Origin: an uncultured Alphaproteobacteria bacterium | Lineage (GTDB): Bacteria; Pseudomonadota; Alphaproteobacteria; RF32; CAG-239 | Direction of reading: 5' to 3' | Length of the DNA: 5,215 nucleotides | Assembly (NCBI GenBank): GCA_944391355.1 | Contig: CALXTG010000195.1 | Location: 1-5,215, forward strand | Shown: positions 1-5,215 of the stretch, piece after piece | How the letters are laid out: each line of letters opens with the position of its first letter | Position numbering within the stretch: position 1 is the stretch's first letter | Notes under the pieces: model-generated | Told to the model about the DNA's origin: nothing | The model's database searches: none | Seen by the model: the letters and a program-made list of their open reading frames with translations, nothing else | Position numbers and translations under genes: made by a program

Positions 1-986
1 CCGGGTTCAATAACCGTATTATCCTGCAAAATTTGCACAATCGCCATCAATGCCATTGCAATCATAATTGAAATAGCCATCATAAATGCGGCCGAATTGA
101 GCATGGTTTTTAACCCCGTGCTGGTCCATCCCTTAGTTTGCGGAAAAGCATAGCCCATAATCAAAAGCGGCAGAAGAACGATCATCATTGTAAAACGGAA
201 AACCGTATCAACCAGATAAAAAACAAAAGCCAGTTTGATAATAGTGAAACAGCATAAAACCAGCAGTCCGACCAGAGTAGGCGTAATACCCGGCGCCCGC
301 ATAACCTGATAAGCCAGAAAATTTCCGAAACTCAGGCGCTCGTTAACGGCGCAAATCATGCAATTCATCATGGTTCGCGGCGCTTCGGGAAAACCCTGCA
401 GCGTTGCCTCGCTGCGGCCGGCAATTTTACAAACCACGCTTGAATCCGGCATTTTCATGCCGAGAAAAACATATTCGCCGGTGCCGCCGCCGTTGGTAAA
501 ACCGTCTCCGGCTACGGTCAGAATCTCCGAACCCAATTCAAGAAAAGCATTGTAAATCGGAAAGACAATCATATTTAATACAGTCAGAAGGCCGTCGGTC
601 GAGCTGGCCAGAATACCGCAAAACAAACAGACCAGCAGCTGCTTAAGCACCTCATTCCAGACTTGTCCGGAGTTTTCTTCCGAAACGGAGCTGACAAATT
701 TCATCAGCCGGAACACGAACCAAATCGAAAAAGCCACCATCATCAGGTTCATCGCGCCTGCCGTAATATTTTTATAGGTCTGCATGGCGAGCGTTCCCAT
801 AGTGTCATAGAGCAGGGTCATAACCTTATCCTGCCAGCAGGCGCGTTGCTCTTCGGCCAGTTCCTGTTCGCTTTTGGGATTGTCGGCGTCCATACCCTTG
901 TCATTGCAGCCGCTCAGCATGAACATAACCGGTAATATAATTACCAGCAATCGCAAAAACTTTGTTATGTTCATTCCCTTTAACAT
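1..986 (-). CDS. VirB6/TrbL-like T4SS membrane protein with lipoprotein signal (3' end missing)
   Basis: This gene runs off the left edge; 328 codons are visible. The likely role, inferred from its upstream paralogue and membrane pattern, is a polytopic inner-membrane subunit of a type IV secretion channel. Residues 9-27 form a lipoprotein signal with lipobox LSGC, so C27 would be lipidated. A short polar stretch follows, then hydrophobic segments at roughly 77-95, 113-150, 235-258, 262-282 and 296-320. Between them lies a loop of about 80 residues (155-235) with several Cys (186, 209, 212). FYLVD (256-260), LLPLLI (271-276) and the T/W/G/N positions at 284, 287, 291 and 297 match the upstream protein without gaps. 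The first ATG (986) was chosen because AAGGA lies 7 nt before it and overlaps the preceding stop; a later in-frame Met (residue 5) lacks such spacing. The gap to the upstream gene is only 10 bp, so translation is probably coupled. The family call is fairly sure, the exact subunit less so. Confidence 0.72.
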   Translation of the reverse strand, partial: MLKGMNITKFLRLLVIILPVMFMLSGCNDKGMDADNPKSEQELAEEQRACWQDKVMTLLYDTMGTLAMQTYKNITAGAMNLMMVAFSIWFVFRLMKFVSSVSEENSGQVWNEVLKQLLVCLFCGILASSTDGLLTVLNMIVFPIYNAFLELGSEILTVAGDGFTNGGGTGEYVFLGMKMPDSSVVCKIAGRSEATLQGFPEAPRTMMNCMICAVNERLSFGNFLAYQVMRAPGITPTLVGLLVLCCFTIIKLAFVFYLVDTVFRFTMMIVLLPLLIMGYAFPQTKGWTSTGLKTMLNSAAFMMAISIMIAMALMAIVQILQDNTVIEP

Positions 987-993
987 TTTTCAG

Positions 994-998
994 TCCTT
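994..998 (-). promoter_or_regulatory. Shine-Dalgarno overlapping the upstream stop codon
   Basis: AAGGA on the minus strand lies 7 nt before the ATG at 986 and shares bases with the TAA (999-997) of the preceding gene. Ribosomes finishing the large VirB6-like gene are therefore placed to restart on the next one. It also fixes the start of the downstream gene. Confidence 0.7.
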
Positions 999-3270
999 AG
1001 CTGCGCGGCCCGGCCTCGTTCATTTGATTCAACTGTGTCTGAATTTCTACAATCTTGGCCGCTGCCGCTTCTCTGGCCGCAGCCTCGTTAAATTCTTGCC
1101 CTTCACGCATGGCATCGGCTTTAAGTCTTGCCACATGAGCCTCAATGGAAGCTGCGTTCATTTGGTTTTCGGTTTGCTGAACTGTCTGCTCGCTTTGTTG
1201 GAATTGCGCCTGGGCGTGAGCCTGCTGTTGTTCGGCCTGTGTCAAGGCCTCTCCGTAGGCATTCATTTTTTCGATATCGCCCTCCGCCTCAGCCTGCTGG
1301 AAACCTTTTCTCAAAGCATCCACTCTTTGACCGGTGCGCTGCAGTTCTTCATCATTTTTTAAATGTTGATCCCAGGCCTGTTGGTTCTGCTGCCGGGTTT
1401 GCTGATATCCGCCCTGCTTATTTTGAGCTTCCTGTTCGGCAGCTGTAACCTGCTCATCGTTTCTGTTATCCGCATCATTACTGTCCGGTGACGGCTGCGA
1501 ACCGGGGGTGCCGCCGGAGGTAGGCGTCGGATTCCCGCCGGCGGCCGGTCGATTCTTTAGGTTATCGGCTGAAGCTGTTTTGGGCTTGCCGTAGCGGCCG
1601 ATGCCGAGCGCTTTCCCGACCGAGGCTCTGGCCTTGTCCGCAGTGGCATTCATTGCGCCGCTGACCTTATCTTTAATCGGATCTGTAATCGGTTTGGATA
1701 CTTTTTGAGCAATATTGGTTGCCCCGCTGGCCGCCATGCCGCCGATTTTATTGCCGATGCCTGAAATACCGCCGCTGGCCATCGTTCCGGCCAAACTGCT
1801 GGCCTGTCCGACAAATTTGAAGCCGAAGATGCAGCAACAGATTAAAATCAGGAAAGCGCCGCCGCTGAAATCAAGAATTTTTTGCAGCTGTTCGACATTG
1901 CCCTCGTTTAATATCTGCTCAATCCCGTCCATGCCGCCGCCGGCATTAGATGTTAAGGAATGGCCGATAAGCTGGATATTAACGCTGACGACAATTCCCA
2001 TAAAGACATAGACAAAGAAGGTGTTCATCAGCATATTAAAGCCTTTTCCGGTATAGCTTTGCGTTTTCTTAAACGGCCATGCCGCGATTAACAGCGGCAG
2101 CAATGCCCCGACCAGGCCGATGGTGACGGTCGCATCGATTAAATAGAAAGAAAAGGCCAAAACCAGCAGCAAAGAAAACAGATAGATAACCAGCCCCTGA
2201 AACATCATTGAAAAGTCCCACAACAGGCCGCCCAGTGATGCGGCGGCATTGCGGGCAATACACATCAGGGTTGAGCCCATGGCCTGCGCATAGGCAATTT
2301 CAGACTGCACCGAACGGATAAAACAGTCGAGCTGTATATATAAGGAAGAAGGCATCAGGTCGTCATCGGGAGCTGCCGCCTGTGCCGCGCATTGCTCGAG
2401 GTTAACGTCGGTTTGGAACAACATTGCCGAACCCAGCTGCATTCCGGCTTTAAGTACCGGCGTGATAAAATAATAATAAATCTGATCGGCATTGGTCAGC
2501 AGCAGATAAGCAACCAGAATTTTGAAAGATTGTACCAGCATCCCGGTTAAAAATTTCGGAGCGTCTTGTTTGGTAAAAGAACTGACATGACCCAAAACCA
2601 CAAAGGCAATATATAAGGCAAAACCGATAAGCATGACATTGGCCACCGGAACGCCGAGCGTGGCAAAAGATTTAGTCGCCATCGTATTGCAGGCATTGTA
2701 GATAACCAAAAACAGCGGACAAAACAGACAGCTTTTCGATTCGGCCATTTTCATCGGGAACGGCGTACAGCCTTCGGAAATCCCGCTGGTTGCCACCATG
2801 GTTCCGTCTTTTTTAATTTCGAATTCATAGGTTTTTCCCGTTTTGGGGTCAGTATAGGTTCCAAGTTCCCGCCCGGTTTTAAACAGCCCGGAAATTGTGC
2901 TCCAAGCTGCTTGAGCCGCTCCTGTCGAAGCAGCCCATGCGGCCTTTAATGTCGACCCTGCCGCTCCTAAAACATCGCCTTCCAAAAGAGCATTTCCTGC
3001 ATCGCCCAAAGCGCCTAAGGTTTCTTTTCCAGCAGTTGTAAGCGTGTCAAAACCGTCAACAAGCGCCTGCCCGGCACCTCGTTTACCGGTTACCTGTACC
3101 GAACCGTCTTCAAGGTTGTATCTTTCTTCCATCTTATTTGAGCGCTCGGTGTTAGTTTGGGGGGCGTCATATTGCTGATTAAGTATCTGAGCGTTGCTCT
3201 GAGCCGGCAGCATCAGACATACGAAACTGAAAAGCAGAAAAATAAATATGTTAAATCTATTTGTCGTCAT
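997..3270 (-). CDS. VirB6/TrbL-like type IV secretion inner-membrane protein, long coiled-coil tail
   Basis: This 757-residue protein has the layout of an extended VirB6/TrbL channel subunit. Residues 1-27 are a signal peptide (basic start, hydrophobic core, probable cleavage after SNA). Residues 60-135 are Gly/Ala-rich and low in complexity, followed by a small polar segment (about 138-165). A CxxC pair (C181, C184) precedes the membrane part. Hydrophobic segments lie near 208-229, 243-260, 342-372, 378-399, 413-436 and 470-488. The core motifs are FYLID (375-379), LLPLLI (390-395) and WPF (398-400). A Gly-rich stretch (about 490-520) leads to a Pro/Gly/Ser linker (575-600) and a Gln/Ala/Glu-rich, probably coiled-coil tail (605-757), likely cytoplasmic. 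The open frame extends 49 codons further upstream to 3417. I chose the ATG at 3270 because it starts a proper signal peptide, whereas the extra part is antisense-like sequence inside the preceding gene. The start has only a weak GGGA 9 nt upstream and overlaps the preceding gene by 14 bp, which suggests coupling. A TraG- or DotA-type channel protein is an alternative. Confidence 0.75.
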   Translation of the reverse strand: MTTNRFNIFIFLLFSFVCLMLPAQSNAQILNQQYDAPQTNTERSNKMEERYNLEDGSVQVTGKRGAGQALVDGFDTLTTAGKETLGALGDAGNALLEGDVLGAAGSTLKAAWAASTGAAQAAWSTISGLFKTGRELGTYTDPKTGKTYEFEIKKDGTMVATSGISEGCTPFPMKMAESKSCLFCPLFLVIYNACNTMATKSFATLGVPVANVMLIGFALYIAFVVLGHVSSFTKQDAPKFLTGMLVQSFKILVAYLLLTNADQIYYYFITPVLKAGMQLGSAMLFQTDVNLEQCAAQAAAPDDDLMPSSLYIQLDCFIRSVQSEIAYAQAMGSTLMCIARNAAASLGGLLWDFSMMFQGLVIYLFSLLLVLAFSFYLIDATVTIGLVGALLPLLIAAWPFKKTQSYTGKGFNMLMNTFFVYVFMGIVVSVNIQLIGHSLTSNAGGGMDGIEQILNEGNVEQLQKILDFSGGAFLILICCCIFGFKFVGQASSLAGTMASGGISGIGNKIGGMAASGATNIAQKVSKPITDPIKDKVSGAMNATADKARASVGKALGIGRYGKPKTASADNLKNRPAAGGNPTPTSGGTPGSQPSPDSNDADNRNDEQVTAAEQEAQNKQGGYQQTRQQNQQAWDQHLKNDEELQRTGQRVDALRKGFQQAEAEGDIEKMNAYGEALTQAEQQQAHAQAQFQQSEQTVQQTENQMNAASIEAHVARLKADAMREGQEFNEAAAREAAAAKIVEIQTQLNQMNEAGPRS

Positions 3271-3448
3271 GATGCTTAGTCCCGGAAAAAGGATTACCGA
3301 GGATTCGCCACCCGGCAATAAACACACCCGCCACCAGAAGCAGAGCAAAGACCGTCGCTCCGCGGCCGACAAACCAACCGAAGACATCCAGCCAATAAGC
3401 AAGAATAATTCCCGCAAGAATCGCGATATTGATTAAAATTGTCTTCAT
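3257..3448 (-). CDS. Small two-helix membrane protein in the T4SS operon
   Basis: This 63-residue protein matches no family I recognise. It has two hydrophobic segments, about 3-24 and 30-47, separated by a short GRG turn, and a short polar tail ending HHDDK. The tail probably lies in the cytoplasm together with the N terminus. An in-frame ATG lies 13 codons upstream (3487), but it has no Shine-Dalgarno and would add a charged, Glu/Lys-rich stretch. The ATG at 3448 has AGGA 7 nt before it and is preferred. The gene overlaps the start of the large VirB6-like gene by 14 bp, so it is almost certainly co-translated with it. Position and topology suggest a minor T4SS membrane component; small VirB3- or VirB2-like proteins are possible comparisons, but I see no motif that supports either. 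Confidence 0.65.
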   Translation of the reverse strand: MKTILINIAILAGIILAYWLDVFGWFVGRGATVFALLLVAGVFIAGWRILGNPFSGTKHHDDK

Positions 3449-3453
3449 TTCTG

Positions 3454-3459
3454 CTTCCT
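3454..3459 (-). promoter_or_regulatory. Shine-Dalgarno setting the start of the 63-residue gene
   Basis: AGGAAG on the minus strand has its AGGA core 7 nt before the ATG at 3448. The alternative in-frame ATG at 3487 is preceded only by T/A-rich sequence. This decides for the shorter, 63-residue form. Confidence 0.6.
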
Positions 3460-3477
3460 GTTCTGTTTCTTTAATTG

Positions 3478-3486
3478 ATTTTACCA
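3478..3486 (-). promoter_or_regulatory. Possible extended -10 promoter for the T4SS genes
   Basis: The minus strand reads TGG-TAAAAT, an extended -10 (TGN then TAAAAT, 5 of 6 to consensus), in the 77-bp AT-rich gap between the hydrolase-like gene and the small membrane gene. Transcription would begin about 20-25 nt before the ATG at 3448. There is no good -35 at 16-18 bp, though extended -10 promoters can do without one. In DNA this AT-rich a chance match is quite possible. If real, the small membrane gene and the two VirB6-like genes could be expressed apart from the two genes upstream. Confidence 0.28.
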
Positions 3487-3525
3487 TAAAATGTTAAAGA
3501 ATTATGTTACAGTTTTTTGATTTTT

Positions 3526-4380
3526 TTACTTTTTTTCTTCAAAACGGCCATATTTGATAAAGTTTACCGCCGCATTGGTAATTCGCCGGGTATTAAATAC
3601 ATTCAAATGATGATTCTGCAGCTTAATAAACTGATTGTTGCCGCTGATGGATGCCTGATTCCCGGATTTCAGCCGGTCTCGAATTTTTTGCGGCAGATAT
3701 TTTAGATATTTGCTGCCGGCAAAGTTGCAGTCAATAATGCCGACATCAAGGTCTTTGGCAAATTTGGGAATATTTTTGACTTTTTCCGGCGTCATTTCCG
3801 CCAGCATCGGCCGCAACAGAAAATTACAGATCTTCCATTTAGACAGTTTTTCAAACCAGAGCGAACCTTTATTCGGCGGACAAACCTGAACGATTCGTCC
3901 GATTCTTATTTTCTCTTTCCACGGATTCTCCCGATTCAACAGCTCCCGGAGAATAATTGCTCCGGTTCCTTTGCCGATAAACGAAACCGTATCAATATCT
4001 TCCAGATGATTAAGCAAAAATTCCAGCTGGCGCACATGAGATTCAAAATGCTTTTGCGTTGACGGATAGTTTATGGCCGCGGCGGCAAAGCCTTCTTGCA
4101 TGGCCTTGCGCCAGACCGCGCGGAAAATATTTTTGGTCTCGCCCAGCCCGTGCAGCATAATAATCATGTGTCCTTTCTGCCGGGGCAGTTCATAGGCTTC
4201 AATAAGTTTTAAAAAAGCTTTGCGGCAGTCCTCAAAACTGCCTTTATGCCGTTTAATATCCCAGGAGTCGAGCAAACGATATTGCTTGGATTCGTAATTG
4301 CGCTGGATTCGCCATTTCTGGTAATAGAATACGTCTTCCCAGAACTGTCCGCCGCCGAATGTAAAAAAATCAAAGCCCAT
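3526..4380 (-). CDS. Alpha/beta-hydrolase-fold (lipase-like) protein lacking the nucleophile serine
   Basis: The 284-residue protein has the order of a lipase/esterase of the alpha/beta-hydrolase fold. An N-terminal module (residues 13-60; FWEDVFYYQKWRIQRN, then RLLDSWD and GSFEDC) precedes the first core strand, MIIMLHGLG (72-80), where HGLG is the usual oxyanion-hole motif. AINYPS (102-107) is the following strand. The nucleophile elbow, normally GxSxG, reads GKGTG at 136-140, with Gly138 (codon GGA) in place of serine. PPNKGS (168-173) resembles the PhxGS segment of such lipases, and NHHLNV (256-261) gives a candidate catalytic His before the final helix (FIKYGRF). I see no clear acid residue in a DGxV-type motif; the region reads GNQASIS (240-246). 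The fold therefore seems kept while hydrolase activity is probably lost, leaving perhaps a binding or scaffold role. There is no signal peptide, so it is probably cytoplasmic. GGGAG 8 nt upstream supports the ATG at 4380. It lies 28 bp after the lipoprotein gene. Confidence 0.75.
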   Translation of the reverse strand: MGFDFFTFGGGQFWEDVFYYQKWRIQRNYESKQYRLLDSWDIKRHKGSFEDCRKAFLKLIEAYELPRQKGHMIIMLHGLGETKNIFRAVWRKAMQEGFAAAAINYPSTQKHFESHVRQLEFLLNHLEDIDTVSFIGKGTGAIILRELLNRENPWKEKIRIGRIVQVCPPNKGSLWFEKLSKWKICNFLLRPMLAEMTPEKVKNIPKFAKDLDVGIIDCNFAGSKYLKYLPQKIRDRLKSGNQASISGNNQFIKLQNHHLNVFNTRRITNAAVNFIKYGRFEEKK

Positions 4381-4388
4381 TTCTTGGT

Positions 4389-4393
4389 CTCCC
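4389..4393 (-). promoter_or_regulatory. Shine-Dalgarno for the hydrolase-like gene
   Basis: GGGAG on the minus strand lies 8 nt before the ATG at 4380, within the 28-bp gap after the lipoprotein stop. The close spacing and good site suggest the two genes share one transcript. Confidence 0.55.
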
Positions 4394-4408
4394 GTTTGCC
4401 TGCCGCTG

Positions 4409-4825
4409 TTAATTTTCGTTGGGAATAGCGGTAATCATTATCTGAGATTTGTCCGAACCGTCAGATTCGATCAGAATCTGTACCGCCCTTCTTTCCCGGG
4501 TATAGGTCATATGGCTGATTTTAGAGCGTACCGTCGCTACTTCTTTCCATTTTAACTTCGGCATTTCCGAAACATAGAAGTCAAAAACGCTGCTGGCATT
4601 ATAAGGAGCGTTAAAAACCAGGCTGCCGATCCACTTCTCGCCGCTGCCCAAAGCTTTGGTCTCCCCTAAATCAATATATGACTTTTCCGGAAACGGAATA
4701 TCGGGAAAGCTGGCAAATGCCGGCGGGATGGCTGAACCGTCGACTCCGGTAAGCACCGGCTTTTCTTGGGCGCAAGCCGAAAGAATTACGACTAAAGTTA
4801 TAGCTAAAATATTGTTTTTTAACAT
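4409..4825 (-). CDS. Small secreted lipoprotein
   Basis: This 138-residue protein starts with a short basic end, a hydrophobic core (5-15) and the lipobox LSAC (15-18), so C18 should be lipidated after signal peptidase II cleavage. The residue after Cys is Ala, which by the enterobacterial +2 rule favours outer-membrane sorting; whether that rule holds here is unknown. The mature part has a short proline-rich linker (PPAFASFPDIPFPEKS, 34-49) and one compact alpha/beta domain (about 50-135). Its features are ALGSGEKWIGSLVF (58-71), FDFYVSEMPKLKWKEV (81-96) and alternating strands to the end. An FYxxxMPxxxW element in a short lipoprotein is a build I associate with alphaproteobacterial envelope proteins of unknown function, but I cannot name a family with certainty. 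AAGG lies 8 nt before the ATG at 4825. It is the first gene of the leftward cluster and is 28 bp from the next. Confidence 0.7.
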   Translation of the reverse strand: MLKNNILAITLVVILSACAQEKPVLTGVDGSAIPPAFASFPDIPFPEKSYIDLGETKALGSGEKWIGSLVFNAPYNASSVFDFYVSEMPKLKWKEVATVRSKISHMTYTRERRAVQILIESDGSDKSQIMITAIPNEN

Positions 4826-4855
4826 AATTACTACCTTGTCTCAGTTTTTCGTTGT

Positions 4856-4902
4856 GGTATATTGAAACTATTGTAAACGAGTAAAGTTAAAAAAGTGGTA
4901 AA
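4856..4902 (-). promoter_or_regulatory. Probable promoter region of the leftward operon, weak matches only
   Basis: The leftward genes need a promoter here, but no strong one is visible. On the minus strand TACAAT (4875-4870) or TATACC (4861-4856) could be a -10; the second has TTTACT (4885-4880) 18 bp upstream. The plus-strand motif GTAAA occurs three times, at 4873, 4881 and 4898 (steps of 8 and 17 bp), which could be a regulator's half-sites or just AT-rich chance. No specific start site is claimed. Confidence 0.3.
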
Positions 4903-4973
4903 AACCTGCCCTTTTTTCCATCACGAAAATTGCAAATTTTTTTCTCCGTTATTCAATGGGTTATTAAAAATGT

Positions 4974-5004
4974 GCAAAAAATTTAAAAAAAATTAATTTT
5001 TTGT
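4974..5004 (+). promoter_or_regulatory. UP-element-like A/T tract upstream of the rightward promoter
   Basis: Phased A-runs and T-runs (CAAAAAATTTAAAAAAAATT, then AATTTTTTGTG) lie directly before the -35 hexamer, where the alpha-subunit C-terminal domains of RNA polymerase bind. Such tracts boost rRNA and other very strong promoters. The match is to A/T composition and position, not to an exact consensus. Confidence 0.45.
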
Positions 5005-5005
5005 G

Positions 5006-5034
5006 TTGACACGGAGAAAAGAACATCATATAAC
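5006..5034 (+). promoter_or_regulatory. Strong sigma-70-type promoter reading rightward
   Basis: A perfect -35 TTGACA (5006-5011), a 17-bp spacer and TATAAC as -10 (5029-5034; 5 of 6 to consensus) predict a start at about 5041-5042. With the A/T tract just upstream, this is by far the best promoter in the window. It faces away from the T4SS cluster and drives whatever lies off the right edge. Confidence 0.75.
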
Positions 5035-5041
5035 CCACATC

Positions 5042-5206
5042 ACCGACGCAATGATGCCAACGGTTACTGAAGTTGGAACGTTTAAGCTCGGTAGTTATAG
5101 AAGATAGTAAATAAGGAAGAGGATATGCAGACGGTATATTTGAGCTGTGAGGCGAGAATATGAATAAAGTCTGTGTTGAAGAAATAAAGGAACCAAAAGA
5201 TTCTTT
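5042..5206 (+). other. 5' leader of the rightward transcript
   Basis: About 165 nt follow the predicted start before the last ATG in the window. No long frame is open. A small hairpin is possible (CCAAC 5057-5061 with GTTGG 5072-5076, 10-nt loop), and there are several tiny ORFs. An ORF of 18 codons opens at 5051 (ATGATG, stop TAG 5105-5107), only about 9 nt from the predicted start and without a Shine-Dalgarno. No known riboswitch, tRNA or rRNA sequence is recognisable. It could be a coding-gene leader or the leader of a stable RNA operon. Confidence 0.45.
5125..5163 (+). CDS. Possible 12-residue leader peptide
   Basis: A 12-codon ORF (MQTVYLSCEARI, stop TGA) follows a good purine-rich site, AAGGAAGAGG at 5113-5122, suitably placed before the ATG. 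It ends in ATGA, where the next short ORF begins. The ribosome binding site is what makes it worth listing; the peptide has no run of one amino acid that would suggest attenuation. It could be chance in a non-coding leader. Confidence 0.35.
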   Translation: MQTVYLSCEARI

Positions 5207-5210
5207 ATGA
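5160..5210 (+). CDS. Possible 16-residue leader peptide, ATGA-coupled on both sides
   Basis: This 16-codon ORF (MNKVCVEEIKEPKDSL) begins inside the stop of the preceding short ORF (ATGA, 5160-5163) and ends in another ATGA (5207-5210), where an ATG opens the next frame. GAGG at 5149-5152 lies 7 nt before its start. The double 4-nt overlap is typical of translational coupling, but in so short a stretch it may be coincidence. Confidence 0.33.
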   Translation: MNKVCVEEIKEPKDSL

Positions 5211-5215
5211 GTAAT
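5207..5215 (+). CDS. Possible start of the rightward gene (3 codons visible)
   Basis: ATG AGT AAT opens a frame at the very edge, overlapping the previous stop as ATGA. AAGGAA at 5187-5192 is 14 nt upstream, farther than usual, so initiation would rely on coupling. With three codons nothing can be said of the product, and the call holds only if this transcript encodes a protein. Confidence 0.25.

Larger units (their letters stand above)
4826..5041. other. AT-rich divergent intergenic region
   Basis: About 215 bp separate the leftward lipoprotein gene from the predicted rightward transcription start. It carries the Shine-Dalgarno and presumed promoter of the leftward operon at its left, and the strong rightward promoter at its right. 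In between are A and T tracts (4911-4945, 4966-5002) and a weak A/T-only hairpin near 4925-4942 running into a T-run. I see no ORF of note, RNA gene or clear terminator in it. Confidence 0.6.

Noticed and set aside
874..1448. Plus-strand frames at 663-935, 874-1362 and 1128-1448
   Set aside because: They lie opposite the VirB6-like genes, show no family features, and arise from the reverse complement of hydrophobic and Gln/Ala-rich coding sequence.
2069..2263. Minus-strand 64-residue frame inside the large VirB6-like gene
   Set aside because: It is a frame-shifted shadow of the membrane core, which is clearly coded in the main frame.
3271..3417. Upstream extension of the large VirB6-like frame (49 more codons to 3417)
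   Set aside because: It lies inside the small membrane gene, has no ribosome binding site, and would bury a clear signal peptide that begins at 3270.
3449..3487. Longer form of the small membrane gene starting at 3487
   Set aside because: There is no Shine-Dalgarno at 3487, while the ATG at 3448 has AGGA at the right distance.
4922..4945. Hairpin AAAATT-GCA-AATTTT followed by T residues as a terminator
   Set aside because: The stem is only A/T pairs with a 3-nt loop, too weak to call, and no rightward transcript is known to end there.
4960..5000. TTAA half-sites spaced like a CtrA box (TTAA-N6-TTAA)
   Set aside because: The spacing is not the usual N7 and the whole stretch is A/T tract, so such matches are expected by chance.
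5075..5110. tRNA-like run (AAGCTCGGTAG)
   Set aside because: It recalls a D-arm, but there is no matching acceptor stem, anticodon arm or GGTTCGA T-arm downstream.

Overview
The window looks like bacterial chromosome, or an integrated element, from a proteobacterium, most plausibly an alphaproteobacterium. That placement is inference from protein character: VirB6/TrbL-like type IV secretion proteins in tandem, and a lipoprotein and lipase-like protein of a build I associate with Alphaproteobacteria. There is no rRNA or other marker to confirm it. Coding DNA is of middling GC and the intergenic DNA is very AT-rich.

Five genes lie head to tail on the minus strand and fill nearly everything from about 4825 down to the left edge. 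In transcription order they are: a small lipoprotein (4825-4409); an alpha/beta-hydrolase-fold protein that has lost its nucleophile serine (4380-3526); a 63-residue protein with two membrane segments (3448-3257); a 757-residue VirB6/TrbL-like channel protein with a cleavable signal peptide (3270-997); and a second, shorter VirB6-like protein with a lipoprotein signal (986 to beyond the left edge). The first two are 28 bp apart. The small membrane gene overlaps the next gene by 14 bp, and the two VirB6-like genes are 10 bp apart with the ribosome binding site inside the preceding stop. The only larger gap, 77 bp at 3449-3525, may hold a promoter, so the T4SS part may be transcribed separately.

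The two VirB6-like proteins are diverged paralogues: a stretch of more than 40 residues around the FYL[IV]D and LLPLLI motifs aligns without gaps. They probably form or line the inner-membrane part of a type IV secretion channel, whose other genes would lie off the left edge. The small membrane protein is probably an accessory part. Whether the lipoprotein and the hydrolase-like protein belong to the system or are only upstream neighbours cannot be told from this window.

To the right, 4826-5041 is an AT-rich divergent intergenic region. On the plus strand it ends in a very good sigma-70 promoter (TTGACA, 17 bp, TATAAC) with an A/T-tract upstream that resembles an UP element. The roughly 170 nt behind it encode no long protein. 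They hold several very short ORFs, the last three joined by ATGA overlaps, ending in an ATG that runs off the right edge. This is either the leader of a highly expressed gene with small upstream peptides or the leader of a stable RNA operon; the window stops too early to decide.
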